A stretch of DNA of 64,000 nt from Palleronia aestuarii (lineage in GTDB: Bacteria > Pseudomonadota > Alphaproteobacteria > Rhodobacterales > Rhodobacteraceae): NCBI RefSeq assembly GCF_003253995.1, contig NZ_QKZL01000004.1, positions 283,107 through 347,106 on the forward strand. Reading direction: 5' to 3'. Below the pieces are notes generated by a model, which ran no database searches, was not told where the DNA came from, and saw only the letters and a program-made list of their open reading frames with translations. Shown in pieces: positions 19,124-28,177 of the stretch. The number at the start of each line of letters is the position of its first letter. The stretch's first letter is position 1. The position numbers and the translations under genes are program-made.

Positions 19124-20086
19124 ATGCAAATCCCCCGGTTCCCCCTTGCCGCCGTCTTCGTCGCGGCGCTTTTTCTCGCGGGGTGCGAGAGCCCGGGCCC
19201 CGTCGATCCGTCACCGCGCCCCGCCGCGCGCCCCGCTCCCCCCGCGGCCTCGCCAGACGCGCCGGATCCTCCTCAGAGGTCCGAGAGCAGCCGGCTTCTC
19301 TCGACCTATTACGCGCGGGTCCAGAACGACCTTCTCTCGCAAGGCCTCCTGCGCCGCGACGGTGGCGGGGTGGATACGCCCTTCGATGCCGACAGGCTCG
19401 CGCGGACCTTCGTCCGTGTCGCACTTTTCGAGGAATACGCGACCGATACCGGACGTCTGGTCGCGCGGGAGACCGAAAGCCGCCTGCATCGCTGGGAGCA
19501 GCCGGTGCGGATCGACACGATGTTCGGCGCCTCCGTTCCCGCCGGCCAGCGCCTGCGCGACCGTGCCAATGTCGAGCGCCTTGCCAACCGGCTCGAGAGC
19601 GCGACCGGGCATCCCGTTTCGACCGTCCCGTCGAACGGGAACTTCACCGTCTTCATCGTCGACGAGGACGAGCGCCGCGCGCTCGGTCCGGAGCTCCGGC
19701 GCCTGGTGCCGGGGATTTCGGAGATCGCGCTCAACTCCATCCTCGCACTGCCGAAATCGAGCTATTGCGTCGTCTTCGCGCTCGATCCCAGCGATAGCGG
19801 CCGTTACACCCGCGCGATCTCGATCATTCGCGCCGAACATCCCGACCTCCTGCGGCTCTCCTGCATCCACGAGGAAATCGCGCAAGGCCTCGGCCTTCCC
19901 AACGACACGCCCACCGCGCGACCCTCGATCTTCAACGACGACGAGGAATTCGCGCTTCTCACCCGCCACGACGAACTGCTCCTGAAGATGCTTTACGATC
20001 CACGCCTGCGCCCCGGCATGCGGCCCGACGAGGCGGCGCCGATCGCCCGGCGCATCGCCGAAGAGCTTGTCGGCGGATCGTCCTGA
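19124..20086 (+). CDS. DUF2927-domain lipoprotein
   Basis: A 320-residue lipoprotein. The lipobox FLAGC puts the lipidated cysteine at residue 21, followed by a Pro/Ala-rich linker to about residue 50. The DUF2927 domain shows FTVFIVDEDE, CVVFALD and the HEEIAQGLGLPND...IFNDDEEFALL region near residues 245-285. The conserved HEE and DD residues look like a metal-binding or hydrolase-like site, but no function is proven. It lies 3 bp after telA. The periplasmic partner of an otherwise cytoplasmic/membrane cluster, it may sense or act on the envelope. Confidence 0.82.
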   Translation: MQIPRFPLAAVFVAALFLAGCESPGPVDPSPRPAARPAPPAASPDAPDPPQRSESSRLLSTYYARVQNDLLSQGLLRRDGGGVDTPFDADRLARTFVRVALFEEYATDTGRLVARETESRLHRWEQPVRIDTMFGASVPAGQRLRDRANVERLANRLESATGHPVSTVPSNGNFTVFIVDEDERRALGPELRRLVPGISEIALNSILALPKSSYCVVFALDPSDSGRYTRAISIIRAEHPDLLRLSCIHEEIAQGLGLPNDTPTARPSIFNDDEEFALLTRHDELLLKMLYDPRLRPGMRPDEAAPIARRIAEELVGGSS

Positions 20087-20125
20087 GGCGATAAAGGGCC
20101 GCGCGGCTTGGCAGGGGCAAGGGCG

Positions 20126-21232
20126 ATGAGCATCTTCGACTTTCTCTCCGGACAATTCATCGACGTCATCCACTGGACCGACGACAGTCGCGACACGATG
20201 GTCTGGCGCTTCGAGCGCTACGGCCACGAGATCAAGTACGGCGCCAAGCTCACCGTCAGGGAGGGCCAGGCGGCGGTCTTCGTCCACGAAGGGCAGCTCG
20301 CGGACGTGTTCACGCCCGGCCTCTACCTTCTCGAGACGAACAACATGCCGGTGATGACCACGCTCCAGCATTGGGATCACGGGTTCCGCTCGCCGTTCAA
20401 GTCCGAGATCTACTTCGTCTCCACGCGGCGCTTCACCGATCTCAGATGGGGCACGAAGAACCCTGTGATCCTGCGCGATCCGGAATTCGGCCCGACCCGC
20501 GTACGCGCATTCGGTACCTATGCGATGAAGGTCGCGGATCCGGCGCGGTTCCTGCGCGAGATCGTCGGCACCGATGGCGCCTTCACCGCCGACGAGATCA
20601 GCTTCCAGCTCCGGAACGTCATCGTGCAGGAGGTCTCCCGCGCGATCGCCTCGTCGAACATTCCGGTCCTCGACATGGCGGCCAATACCGACGATCTGGG
20701 CCGTCTGGTGGCGGCGGAGATCGCTGTGACGATGGCTGAGTACGGGGTGGCGATCCCGGAGCTCTACATCGAGAACATCTCGCTGCCCGCCGCGGTGGAG
20801 GCGGCGCTCGACAAGCGGACCTCGATGGGCGTCGTGGGCGATCTCGGGCGCTACACGCAGTTCCAGGCCGCGGAGGCCCTCGCGCGCGAGGGCGGCGCGG
20901 CGGGCGACGCGATGGGTACGGGCCTCGGCGCGGGGATCGGGCTCGAGATGGCGCGCCAGATGGGCCAATCGGGCCCCTGGGGGCCGCGCCCCGCCGCCGC
21001 GCCGCCGCCGCCACCGCCACCGCCGGTGGAGCATGTTTGGCACATAGCGGAGGGCGGGCGCACGCATGGCCCCTATTCGCGCGCCAGAATGGGCCGGATG
21101 GTCAGTGAAGGGACGCTTTCCCGCGACAGCTATGTCTGGACCCAGGGCCAGGACGGCTGGATGCGGGCTGAGGACGTCGCCGAGCTCGCGCAGCTCTTCA
21201 CCGTGATGCCGCCGCCCCCGCCGGACGCGTGA
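20126..21232 (+). CDS. SPFH-domain protein with C-terminal GYF_2 domain (YdjI-like)
   Basis: A 368-residue protein starting MSIFDFLSGQFIDVI; a TTG eight codons upstream is disfavoured. Residues 1-270 form the SPFH (stomatin/flotillin-like) domain of the COG4260/YdjI type, with the sandwich KLTVREGQAAVFVHEG near residue 42 and the SEIYFVSTRRFTDLRWGT strand. A proline-rich linker (APPPPPPPPV) leads to a GYF_2-like domain with WHIAEGGRTHGPYS and YVWTQGQDGWM. In Bacillus, YdjI recruits the phage-shock protein PspA to membranes together with a zinc-ribbon partner; the next gene here encodes a zinc-ribbon membrane protein. GTGA overlap with that gene. Confidence 0.87.
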   Translation: MSIFDFLSGQFIDVIHWTDDSRDTMVWRFERYGHEIKYGAKLTVREGQAAVFVHEGQLADVFTPGLYLLETNNMPVMTTLQHWDHGFRSPFKSEIYFVSTRRFTDLRWGTKNPVILRDPEFGPTRVRAFGTYAMKVADPARFLREIVGTDGAFTADEISFQLRNVIVQEVSRAIASSNIPVLDMAANTDDLGRLVAAEIAVTMAEYGVAIPELYIENISLPAAVEAALDKRTSMGVVGDLGRYTQFQAAEALAREGGAAGDAMGTGLGAGIGLEMARQMGQSGPWGPRPAAAPPPPPPPPVEHVWHIAEGGRTHGPYSRARMGRMVSEGTLSRDSYVWTQGQDGWMRAEDVAELAQLFTVMPPPPPDA

Positions 21233-22356
21233 GCCCCTCCTCCACCGGACCCTGGGGCGCGGCAGGCGTCGATCCCGCCGATCACCGCTTCCCCTGCGAG
21301 GCCTGCGGCGCGGCGATGCGCTTCGATCCCGCCCGCGGCCTGCTTCTCTGCGATCATTGCGGCAACACCGCCCCTCTCGCAGAGGACAAGGCCCCGCCCG
21401 CCATACGCGAGCTCGACTTCCAGACCGCCCTGGAGGCGGCCCTTCCAGCGAGCGAGATGGAAGAGACGCGCATCTCCCGCTGCCCCAATTGCGGGGCGGA
21501 GGTGGAGTTCGATCCGGACATCCACGCGACCGATTGCCCGTTCTGCGCCACGCCCGTCGTGATCGACACCGGGACGCATCGGCACATCAAGCCGCGCGGC
21601 CTCCTGCCCTTTTCGATCGACGAGGCGGCCGCGCAGGAGGCGATGCGGGATTGGCTCGGGTCGCTCTGGTTCGCTCCGAACGGTCTGGCGCGCTATGCCC
21701 GCAGGGGCCGCAGGATGCAGGGCATCTACGTCCCCTACTGGACCTTCGACGCGGAGACCCGCTCGCGCTACCGCGGCGAGCGCGGTACGGTCTATTACGA
21801 GACGCGGACCGTGATGCGCGACGGCAAGCCGCAACGGGTCAGCGTGCAGCGCGTGCGCTGGCGCGGTGTCACGGGGCGGGTCGCGCGGTTCTTCGACGAC
21901 GTCCTCGTCCTCGCCTCGACCTCGTTGCCCGCGGACCATACGGACGGCCTCGCACCGTGGGACCTGACCGCGCTCACGCCCTATTCCCCCGATTACCTCG
22001 CGGGCTTCCGTGCGGAAGGCTACCAGGTCCCGCTCGAGGAGGGGTTCACCCGCGCGAGGGCCGTCATGGACGCGCAGATCGCGCGCGATGTGCGCTTCGA
22101 CATCGGCGGCGACCGGCAGCGCATCCACGCGATCGAGACGGACGTCTCCGCCGTGACCTTCAAGCACGTCCTGCTGCCCGTCTGGCTCGCGGCCTACCGC
22201 TACAACGGCAAGAGCTTCCGTTTCGTGGTCAACGGACAGACGGGCCGAGTCCGCGGTGCCCGACCCTATTCGACGATCAAGATCGCACTTGCGGTCATCG
22301 CGGGGCTTATCCTCGCCGCGATCGTGGGGTACGTCTACGCGATGCAGGGCGGTTGA
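21229..22356 (+). CDS. Zinc-ribbon membrane protein (YdjG-like)
   Basis: A 375-residue protein starting with GTG inside the previous stop codon. Two zinc ribbons lie at the N-terminus: CEACG...CDHCG (about residues 24-45) and CPNCG...CPFC (about 82-106). A globular domain with IYVPYWTFDAET follows, and a single hydrophobic segment near the C-terminus (residues 347-370). Homologues are often misnamed primosomal protein N' helicase; no helicase motif is present. Paired with the SPFH gene, it recalls the YdjG/YdjI pair of the Bacillus PspA system. It is the last gene of the envelope-stress-like cluster. Confidence 0.8.
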   Translation: MSPSSTGPWGAAGVDPADHRFPCEACGAAMRFDPARGLLLCDHCGNTAPLAEDKAPPAIRELDFQTALEAALPASEMEETRISRCPNCGAEVEFDPDIHATDCPFCATPVVIDTGTHRHIKPRGLLPFSIDEAAAQEAMRDWLGSLWFAPNGLARYARRGRRMQGIYVPYWTFDAETRSRYRGERGTVYYETRTVMRDGKPQRVSVQRVRWRGVTGRVARFFDDVLVLASTSLPADHTDGLAPWDLTALTPYSPDYLAGFRAEGYQVPLEEGFTRARAVMDAQIARDVRFDIGGDRQRIHAIETDVSAVTFKHVLLPVWLAAYRYNGKSFRFVVNGQTGRVRGARPYSTIKIALAVIAGLILAAIVGYVYAMQGG

Positions 22357-22368
22357 GGGAGGGCCAGG

Positions 22369-23292
22369 ATGATCTTGTGCTGTGGAGAAGCGCTGATCGA
22401 CATGTTGCCGCAGACGGGCGTGGGAGGCGATGCCACCTTTGCGCCCCATGTCGGAGGGTCGGTCTTCAACACCGCCATCGCGCTGGCGCGCCTCGGTGCC
22501 CCGACGGGCTTCTTCACGGGGCTGTCGACCGATCTCTTCGGCCAGATGCTCGAGCGGGCCCTCGCCGATGACGGGGTGGAGACGCGGTTCGCCCGCCGCT
22601 CCGACAGGCCGACGACGCTCGCCTTCGTGACGCTCACGAACGGTCAGGCGCAATACGCCTTCTACGACGAGAACACCGCCGCGCGGATGCTCGAGCCCGA
22701 CGACTTGCCCGAGACGGATGCGGCCGACGCACTCTTCTTCGGCGGCATCTCCCTGATGGTCGAGCCCTGCGCCACGGCCTACGAGGCGCTGGCCGCGCGC
22801 GACGCGCCGGGCAAGGTCATGATGCTCGACCCGAACATCCGTGCGTCCTTCATCACCGACGAGACGGCGTACCGGGAACGGATCGGCCACATGCTCGGCC
22901 TCGCCGACATCGTGAAGCTTTCCGACGAGGATCTGCGCTGGCTCAAGGGCGCGGGCGACCTCGCCGCGCTCGCGGAGGAGGTGCTCGATGCGGGGCCGCG
23001 GCTCGTCTGCATCACCGAGGGTGCGCATGGCGTGACGGGCTACATGCCGGGCGGCCGTGCGGTCCGCGTTCCGGCGCATACCGTGGAGGTCGTCGACACG
23101 GTCGGGGCCGGGGACACGTTCAACGCGGGCCTTCTGGCGTCGCTCGCGCGCCAGGGCATGCTGAAGAAGGACGCGATCGGCGCGCTCGATGCGGAGACGG
23201 TCGGACGCGCGATCGCGCTCGGCGCCGAAGCGGCCGCGGTGACGGTCAGCCGGGCGGGCGCCAACCCGCCCTACGCGCGCGAGTTGACCTGA
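22369..23292 (+). CDS. PfkB-family sugar kinase, probable fructokinase
   Basis: A 307-residue ribokinase-fold enzyme that phosphorylates a sugar with ATP. The N-terminal GEALIDM and GGSVFNTAIALARLG motifs bind substrate; DTVGAGDTFNAG near residue 243 holds the catalytic aspartate and anion hole. Closest by eye to fructokinase. It starts 12 bp after the zinc-ribbon gene and is probably transcribed with it, though no functional link is evident. Other PfkB substrates (2-keto-3-deoxygluconate, ribose) remain possible. Confidence 0.88.
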   Translation: MILCCGEALIDMLPQTGVGGDATFAPHVGGSVFNTAIALARLGAPTGFFTGLSTDLFGQMLERALADDGVETRFARRSDRPTTLAFVTLTNGQAQYAFYDENTAARMLEPDDLPETDAADALFFGGISLMVEPCATAYEALAARDAPGKVMMLDPNIRASFITDETAYRERIGHMLGLADIVKLSDEDLRWLKGAGDLAALAEEVLDAGPRLVCITEGAHGVTGYMPGGRAVRVPAHTVEVVDTVGAGDTFNAGLLASLARQGMLKKDAIGALDAETVGRAIALGAEAAAVTVSRAGANPPYARELT

Positions 23293-23295
23293 GTT

Positions 23296-23850
23296 TCAGA
23301 GGCCGTCGCGGGCGATGAGCGCGGCCAGATCACCGATCGCCCGCCCCTTCGCCGCCGCGATCGAGGGCAGATCGAGCGCGTCGTAGGGCTCCGCGATGGC
23401 GAACCGGCGCGCGACATCGGCCCGCGCGCCCTCGACGGGCGCCACGAAGTACTGCCCCGCGATGCGATAATACCCGTCATTGCCCGCCAGCGCCCGGCTG
23501 AACCGCACATCGACACGGGCATCGGGGAAATCGGAGAACGGCCACGGCTCCGCGGCGACGCGGGCCCGGGTCTGAGCGGCGAGCGAGAAGGCGAGCCCTT
23601 CGGTGAAGGACCGGGTCGGATCGTCCGCCCAGAGAAGGCCGGGATTGCTCACGAGACCGCCCGACGCATCCTCGAAGTAGATATTCTCCTCCGACGCGTA
23701 GCGGGGAAGCGTGACCTCCCGCACCTCGATCGCGCCGTAGGAGACGGGGATCTGCACCGTCGCGATCTCCGGCGGGAGGTCGTAGCGCACAGGGGCGGAC
23801 CCGCAGGCCGCGAGAAGGAGGAGGGTCGTCAAGGCGATCGATCGGGTCAT
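23296..23850 (-). CDS. pqiC: PqiC-like outer membrane lipoprotein
   Basis: A 184-residue lipoprotein with lipobox LAAC (Cys16), matching the ABC-type transport auxiliary lipoprotein (DUF330/PqiC) family. In E. coli PqiC anchors the PqiB needle in the outer membrane. The conserved SYGAIEVREVTLPRYASEENIYFED segment aligns with the family's RLVDLPPY-like beta edge. It starts 1 bp after pqiB ends, so translation is coupled. The last gene of the operon. Confidence 0.85.
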   Translation of the reverse strand: MTRSIALTTLLLLAACGSAPVRYDLPPEIATVQIPVSYGAIEVREVTLPRYASEENIYFEDASGGLVSNPGLLWADDPTRSFTEGLAFSLAAQTRARVAAEPWPFSDFPDARVDVRFSRALAGNDGYYRIAGQYFVAPVEGARADVARRFAIAEPYDALDLPSIAAAKGRAIGDLAALIARDGL

Positions 23851-23851
23851 G

Positions 23852-26704
23852 TCAGCGTCCGAAAAGGAGGGAATTGGGGGAGCGTTCGATCTGCCGGGCA
23901 AGCGCGTCGACCGCCTGAGCCGCTTCACGGATGTCGCGCAGCGTCGAGCGGGCCTCGGACCCGAATGCGCCGTTGACCTGGTAACCCGAGACGGCTCCTT
24001 CGGCCTCGGCGAGGATCGCGTTCAGGCGATCGACGATATCTGGCAGGCCGCTCGACGCCTCCGCGATCGCGCCGGCCGCGCTTTCGGCTGCCGCGAGGGT
24101 GGCGTTGGCATTGGCGATGAGCCCACCCTCCTGGACCTGGATGAGGAGGCGCTCGACCTCGCCCAGCGCCGCGGAAAGATCGGCCGGCAGCGCTCGCGTG
24201 TCCTCCGACGCGACGAGCGTGTTGGCACTGTCGAGCAGTGCGGAAGCCCGCGCTGCCAGTTCCTCCAGAGGGAGGGAAGCGGCCTCGGTCACAAGCTCGT
24301 CGATCCGGTCGGCGATCTCCTGCGCGCGTTCGGTGATGGCGGGCACGTCGTCGGCGGCCTCCGCCACCGCGGCGGCGGCCCGCTGCGCCTCCGACAGGAC
24401 CGGCTCGAGAGCGCCTCGAATGTCGCGCACGGCGCTCTCCGTCGCCTCGAGCGTTCCCGTGGCCTGCGCGATCACGCCGCTGTCCTCGACATTTTCGAGG
24501 AGCGAGCGAACTTGGCGCAGCGTGTCGTTCACTTCCGCGGGAAGCGACTGCGTACCTTCGAGCAGCAGGAACTGGTCGACACCCGTCAGGACCGTGTTCA
24601 CGTTGTCCAGAACCTGATCGAGCGGCAGCGCGTCGATGTCGGTCACGAGCGCGTTGGTGCTTTCAAGCAGCATCTCGAGCTGGGCCACGGCATCGGGAAC
24701 GCCGTCCGCCGCGTCCTGCGCCGACGACATGAAGGCCCGTGCATCGGCCAGAAGCGGCGTCAGGGCTTGCGAGAAATCGGCCGCGATCTGGCGGATGTCG
24801 TTGATCGCCGCATCCGCATCGGCCACGAGGCCGCTCGACCGTACGTCGTCCACGAGACCCTCGACCTGGCCGAGGACACTGGAGACATCGCCGGTCAGGC
24901 CCTGAGTCGCGGGCGCGGCGAGAAGCGTGCGCAGAGCGGCGATCGAGCCTTCGGCCTCGTCCACGACCGATTCGAGAGGCAATCTGTTCACGGTCGTGAT
25001 CAGCTCGTCGAGCGACACGATGGCGGTATCGATCCCGTCGAGCGTTTCGGGCACCTCGTCCACGGCCTCGTAGACCGAGTTGGCCGCCGTCTCCGCCGCG
25101 TCGAGCGCCGCGACGAGCGATTGCACCGCGCCCGCCTCCGTCAGCTCGACGACCACGGCCTCGAGCTGTCCGGCCGTCGATTGGAGCGACGCCATGATCT
25201 CGCCCGCCTGTCCGGGCAAGGCCTGCACGTCCTCCGAGCCCACGAGATTGCGCACGTCGCCCAGGAGCGACAGGACCTCGCGCGGCGTCTCGGTCACGCC
25301 CTCGTCGTTGAGGATGGAATTGACGCTCGCCATGACGTCGATGGCACCGTTCAGCAGTTCCTCGATCGGCAGATTGTTGACCCGGTTGAAGACCCCCTCC
25401 GCGGTATCGGCGAAATCGGAGATGTCCGGCTCGATGCTCGGAATGCGCGGATAGGGTTCCGCGTTCCGGTCGAAGCTGGCATCGGGCGCGTCGTTGATCT
25501 GCACGAGCGCGACTTGGAGGCCGCCGAGGATCGAGGCGGTCTGAAGTTGCGCACGCAGCCCGTTGCGGACCGCGAAATCGAAGAAGTCGATCACGTCGAT
25601 ATCCTCGGAATCGTCTTCGAGCCCCATCCGCGCCGGGTCGACCTGGATCAGGACCTGCAGACGGACCTGTCGATCGCCGAACTGCTCCTCGTCCATGACG
25701 CCGGTGAGCGCCTCGACCTGGCCCACGCGGATCCCGCCGAATTCCACCTCGTCGCCGACCTCGAGACCGGGCACGGTCTGGTCGAAGAGGATGGCGAGGG
25801 TGACGGGATCGGAATCGGCATTGTTGGCATAGACGCTGGCCCGCGCCGCATCCTCGCTGTCATAGAGTCGGAAGACCGCGTTCTGATCGACCGCTTCACC
25901 GCCCGAGACGGTGGTGTCGAAGGTCACGCCGCCGGTGACGAGGGACGCGATCGACGCCACATTCAGCTCCGCGCCCTGGGCGCCGAAGCGGAAATTGAAG
26001 CCCGACGTGTCCCAGAACCGGGTCGCCGAATTGATGAGACGGGATTCGGGTGCGCTGATGAAGGCGTCGGCCTCGACCGAGACCCCGTCGTCGGAAAGCC
26101 GCAGGTTGGCGATCTGGCCCACCTCTATCCCGCGATAGAGGATGGGCGTGCCCTCCGACAGACCGTCGACCGAGGCCGAGCGCAGTCGGACGGTCAGCCC
26201 TTCCTGCCCGTAGCGGATGAGAGGCGCCGACCTGAGCGCGGTAAACTCCCGTTTCGCCTCGTCTGCGACGCTGTCCCAATTGCCCTCGATGAAGACGCCC
26301 GAGAGGATCGTGTTGAGCCCGGTCACGCCCTGGGCGGAAACCTGCGGCGTCACCACCCAGAACTCGGCCTCCGAATCGATGAAGGGCGCGACCTCCTTGT
26401 CCACCCGGACATCGACGAGCACGCGCTCGAGGTCCTGGCTGAAATGCACGGCCTCCACGAGGCCCACGACCACGTCGCGGTAGCGCAGTTGCGTCTCGTC
26501 CGCACGGATGCCGGCGGCGTCCTCGAAGGCGATCTGGATGATCGGCCCGCGATCGGCGTAGCGCTGCCAGACGACGCCCAGCGAGACCAGGAGCGCGAGG
26601 ATGGGCACGATCCAGACGATCGACACCCGGCTCAGAAGCGAACGGCGGGCAGAGCGCAGTTCCGGTTCAGCCGCGCCGTCTGTCTCGGGGGGTGTATCCG
26701 TCAT
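23852..26704 (-). CDS. pqiB: PqiB-like MCE intermembrane lipid-transport protein with long repeat tail
   Basis: A 950-residue protein. One membrane anchor at residues 27-46, then three MCE domains at about 53-119, 168-232 and 300-405, each showing the (D/V)GL...G..V.(Y/F)(R/G)G..VG pattern. E. coli PqiB is about 550 residues. Here the C-terminal half (445-950) is built of four units that begin with LP(L/I)(E/D), two of them exactly 118 residues, all helical and Ala/Asp/Glu-rich. In PqiB, three stacked MCE hexamers and a helical needle form a lipid channel across the periplasm; the longer tail implies a longer needle. The operon also encodes two PqiA-like proteins and PqiC. Confidence 0.9.
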   Translation of the reverse strand: MTDTPPETDGAAEPELRSARRSLLSRVSIVWIVPILALLVSLGVVWQRYADRGPIIQIAFEDAAGIRADETQLRYRDVVVGLVEAVHFSQDLERVLVDVRVDKEVAPFIDSEAEFWVVTPQVSAQGVTGLNTILSGVFIEGNWDSVADEAKREFTALRSAPLIRYGQEGLTVRLRSASVDGLSEGTPILYRGIEVGQIANLRLSDDGVSVEADAFISAPESRLINSATRFWDTSGFNFRFGAQGAELNVASIASLVTGGVTFDTTVSGGEAVDQNAVFRLYDSEDAARASVYANNADSDPVTLAILFDQTVPGLEVGDEVEFGGIRVGQVEALTGVMDEEQFGDRQVRLQVLIQVDPARMGLEDDSEDIDVIDFFDFAVRNGLRAQLQTASILGGLQVALVQINDAPDASFDRNAEPYPRIPSIEPDISDFADTAEGVFNRVNNLPIEELLNGAIDVMASVNSILNDEGVTETPREVLSLLGDVRNLVGSEDVQALPGQAGEIMASLQSTAGQLEAVVVELTEAGAVQSLVAALDAAETAANSVYEAVDEVPETLDGIDTAIVSLDELITTVNRLPLESVVDEAEGSIAALRTLLAAPATQGLTGDVSSVLGQVEGLVDDVRSSGLVADADAAINDIRQIAADFSQALTPLLADARAFMSSAQDAADGVPDAVAQLEMLLESTNALVTDIDALPLDQVLDNVNTVLTGVDQFLLLEGTQSLPAEVNDTLRQVRSLLENVEDSGVIAQATGTLEATESAVRDIRGALEPVLSEAQRAAAAVAEAADDVPAITERAQEIADRIDELVTEAASLPLEELAARASALLDSANTLVASEDTRALPADLSAALGEVERLLIQVQEGGLIANANATLAAAESAAGAIAEASSGLPDIVDRLNAILAEAEGAVSGYQVNGAFGSEARSTLRDIREAAQAVDALARQIERSPNSLLFGR

Positions 26705-27345
26705 TCCGAAGGGGGCCTTCCGTCCTGGGTGTCCCAGATCATGCGTGGGTCGAAACTCTGAGCCGCGAGCATCGTGAAGATCACCGAGAGCGCGAAGGTG
26801 ATCGCCGCCGGCCCCGGATGGATCGCCGCCGCCACGTTCAGCTGCACGAGAGCCGACATGATGGCCACGACGAACACGTCGATCATGGACCAGCGACCGA
26901 TGAACTCAACGAGCTCGTAGAGTTTATGCCGCCGGTGTGGCTCCATGGACAACGGTTTGGACACGGAATAGGCGAGCCAGCCCACCGCTATGAATTTCCC
27001 CACGGGAATCAGCACCGAAGCGACGAAAATTATGAGCGCGATTCCCACCGCGCCGTGCGCGGCGAGGTCGAGCGCACCCTCGACGATGGTCGAGCGTTGC
27101 GTGGTGAAGAGCATCCGAGTCTCGAGCATCGGATAAAGGTTGGCCGGAATGTAGCAAAGGATGCCCACCGTCAGCCATGCCCAGACCCGCTGCAGCGAGC
27201 GGTAGTCACGCGAGACGAGTGTCGATCCGCATCGTGCGCAACTCTCCGTGCCGAGCGGCCACACCTTCGTGCATCGCGTGCAGGCGACGAGGCCGCTCTC
27301 GCGCGCGGTCAGCGGCGGGGTCGCGATGCGTCCAGAGAGCGCCAT
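26701..27345 (-). CDS. pqiA: PqiA-like integral membrane protein, second half
   Basis: A 214-residue membrane protein starting MALSGRIATPPL. A zinc-ribbon (CTRCTKVW...CARCG, residues 22-40) is followed by four hydrophobic segments with the PqiA-family YIPANLYPMLET motif and the IGRWSMIDVFVV motif. E. coli PqiA (417 aa) is a fusion of two such units; here they are separate, overlapping genes. The overlap with the upstream half is 37 bp and with pqiB 4 bp. Probably the inner-membrane partner that loads lipids onto PqiB. Confidence 0.85.
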   Translation of the reverse strand: MALSGRIATPPLTARESGLVACTRCTKVWPLGTESCARCGSTLVSRDYRSLQRVWAWLTVGILCYIPANLYPMLETRMLFTTQRSTIVEGALDLAAHGAVGIALIIFVASVLIPVGKFIAVGWLAYSVSKPLSMEPHRRHKLYELVEFIGRWSMIDVFVVAIMSALVQLNVAAAIHPGPAAITFALSVIFTMLAAQSFDPRMIWDTQDGRPPSE

Positions 27346-28001
27346 ATGGTCCACCGATCCATCATTCCGTCCTGAAAGACTGTCACGACGACCAGCGCCG
27401 CGAACATCCAGAAGGCGGGACCGTAATCGACCTGCGCGAGATCGGCCACCTTCACGAGTGCGACCGCGCAACCGATCACGAAGATTTCGGCCATCGACCA
27501 CGGCCGCAGATCCTCCGCCCAGCGGAACGCCCGCCGCGCGCCGGGAAGGGCCCGGCGGTTGAAGGCGAGCGGCGTCAGCACGTAGATGACGAGGAGCGAA
27601 CGCAGGACGGGGATGAAGACGATGAGTGCTGCCGTCGCGACGGAAAGCGCCAGCATCCAGCCGCCATCCATGAAGGCCAGCGCGGCGTCGAAGACAGACG
27701 CCGAATTGCTCAGCCCCTGAACGTGGACCTGCAGGAACGGGAAGAAGGTCGCGCCGACCATCAGGATCGTGACCGTCACGGCCAGCGCGATGACCCGGAG
27801 GAACGCCCCCTGCCGCGGCGCGATGAGCACGGTGTGACAGCGCGAGCAGACGACGCGCATGTTGTTCTCCGGCGTCCGCGCGACGTAGAGCGCGTCGCAT
27901 TGCGGGCAGGCGATCAGGTCTTCGATCTCGTCGGTCTGTCTCGCGTCGGTGATGCCGTGTCCCCCTGTCGCATCCGAAAGGCGGGCGGAAGGCCGCGCCA
28001 C
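27309..28001 (-). CDS. pqiA: PqiA-like integral membrane protein, first half
   Basis: About 230 residues if started at the GTG at 28001 (VARPSARLSD); no ATG lies near, so the start is uncertain. A zinc ribbon (CPQCDALY...CSRCH) precedes four hydrophobic segments with the family motifs TFFPFLQVHVQG and LRPWSMAEIFVIG, matching the half-unit of PqiA. It overlaps the second half-gene by 37 bp. First gene of the pqi operon; its promoter must lie in 28002-28177. Confidence 0.82.
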   Translation of the reverse strand: MARPSARLSDATGGHGITDARQTDEIEDLIACPQCDALYVARTPENNMRVVCSRCHTVLIAPRQGAFLRVIALAVTVTILMVGATFFPFLQVHVQGLSNSASVFDAALAFMDGGWMLALSVATAALIVFIPVLRSLLVIYVLTPLAFNRRALPGARRAFRWAEDLRPWSMAEIFVIGCAVALVKVADLAQVDYGPAFWMFAALVVVTVFQDGMMDRWTIWRSLDASRPRR

Positions 28002-28177
28002 GATCCGCACCCGAGAATGGTCATCCGTCGTCCGGAGGCAAGCCCGCTCGCGGCGAATCCGGCCCCAAGGCGTGGCTGCGCCATCCCGTTCACGCCGTAT
28101 TGTGCGGATTGCCTCCGCGATCGATGCAGGCGTGCAACATCGCGGGCGGATCGCTTGGACGGGCCGTTTCGTCGCGG

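Noticed and set aside
23849..26761. A 970-codon plus-strand open frame opposite pqiB
   Set aside because: GC-rich codon bias keeps antisense frames open. Its product is low-complexity Arg/His/Asp-rich, with no family motif, whereas the minus-strand PqiB has clear MCE domains.
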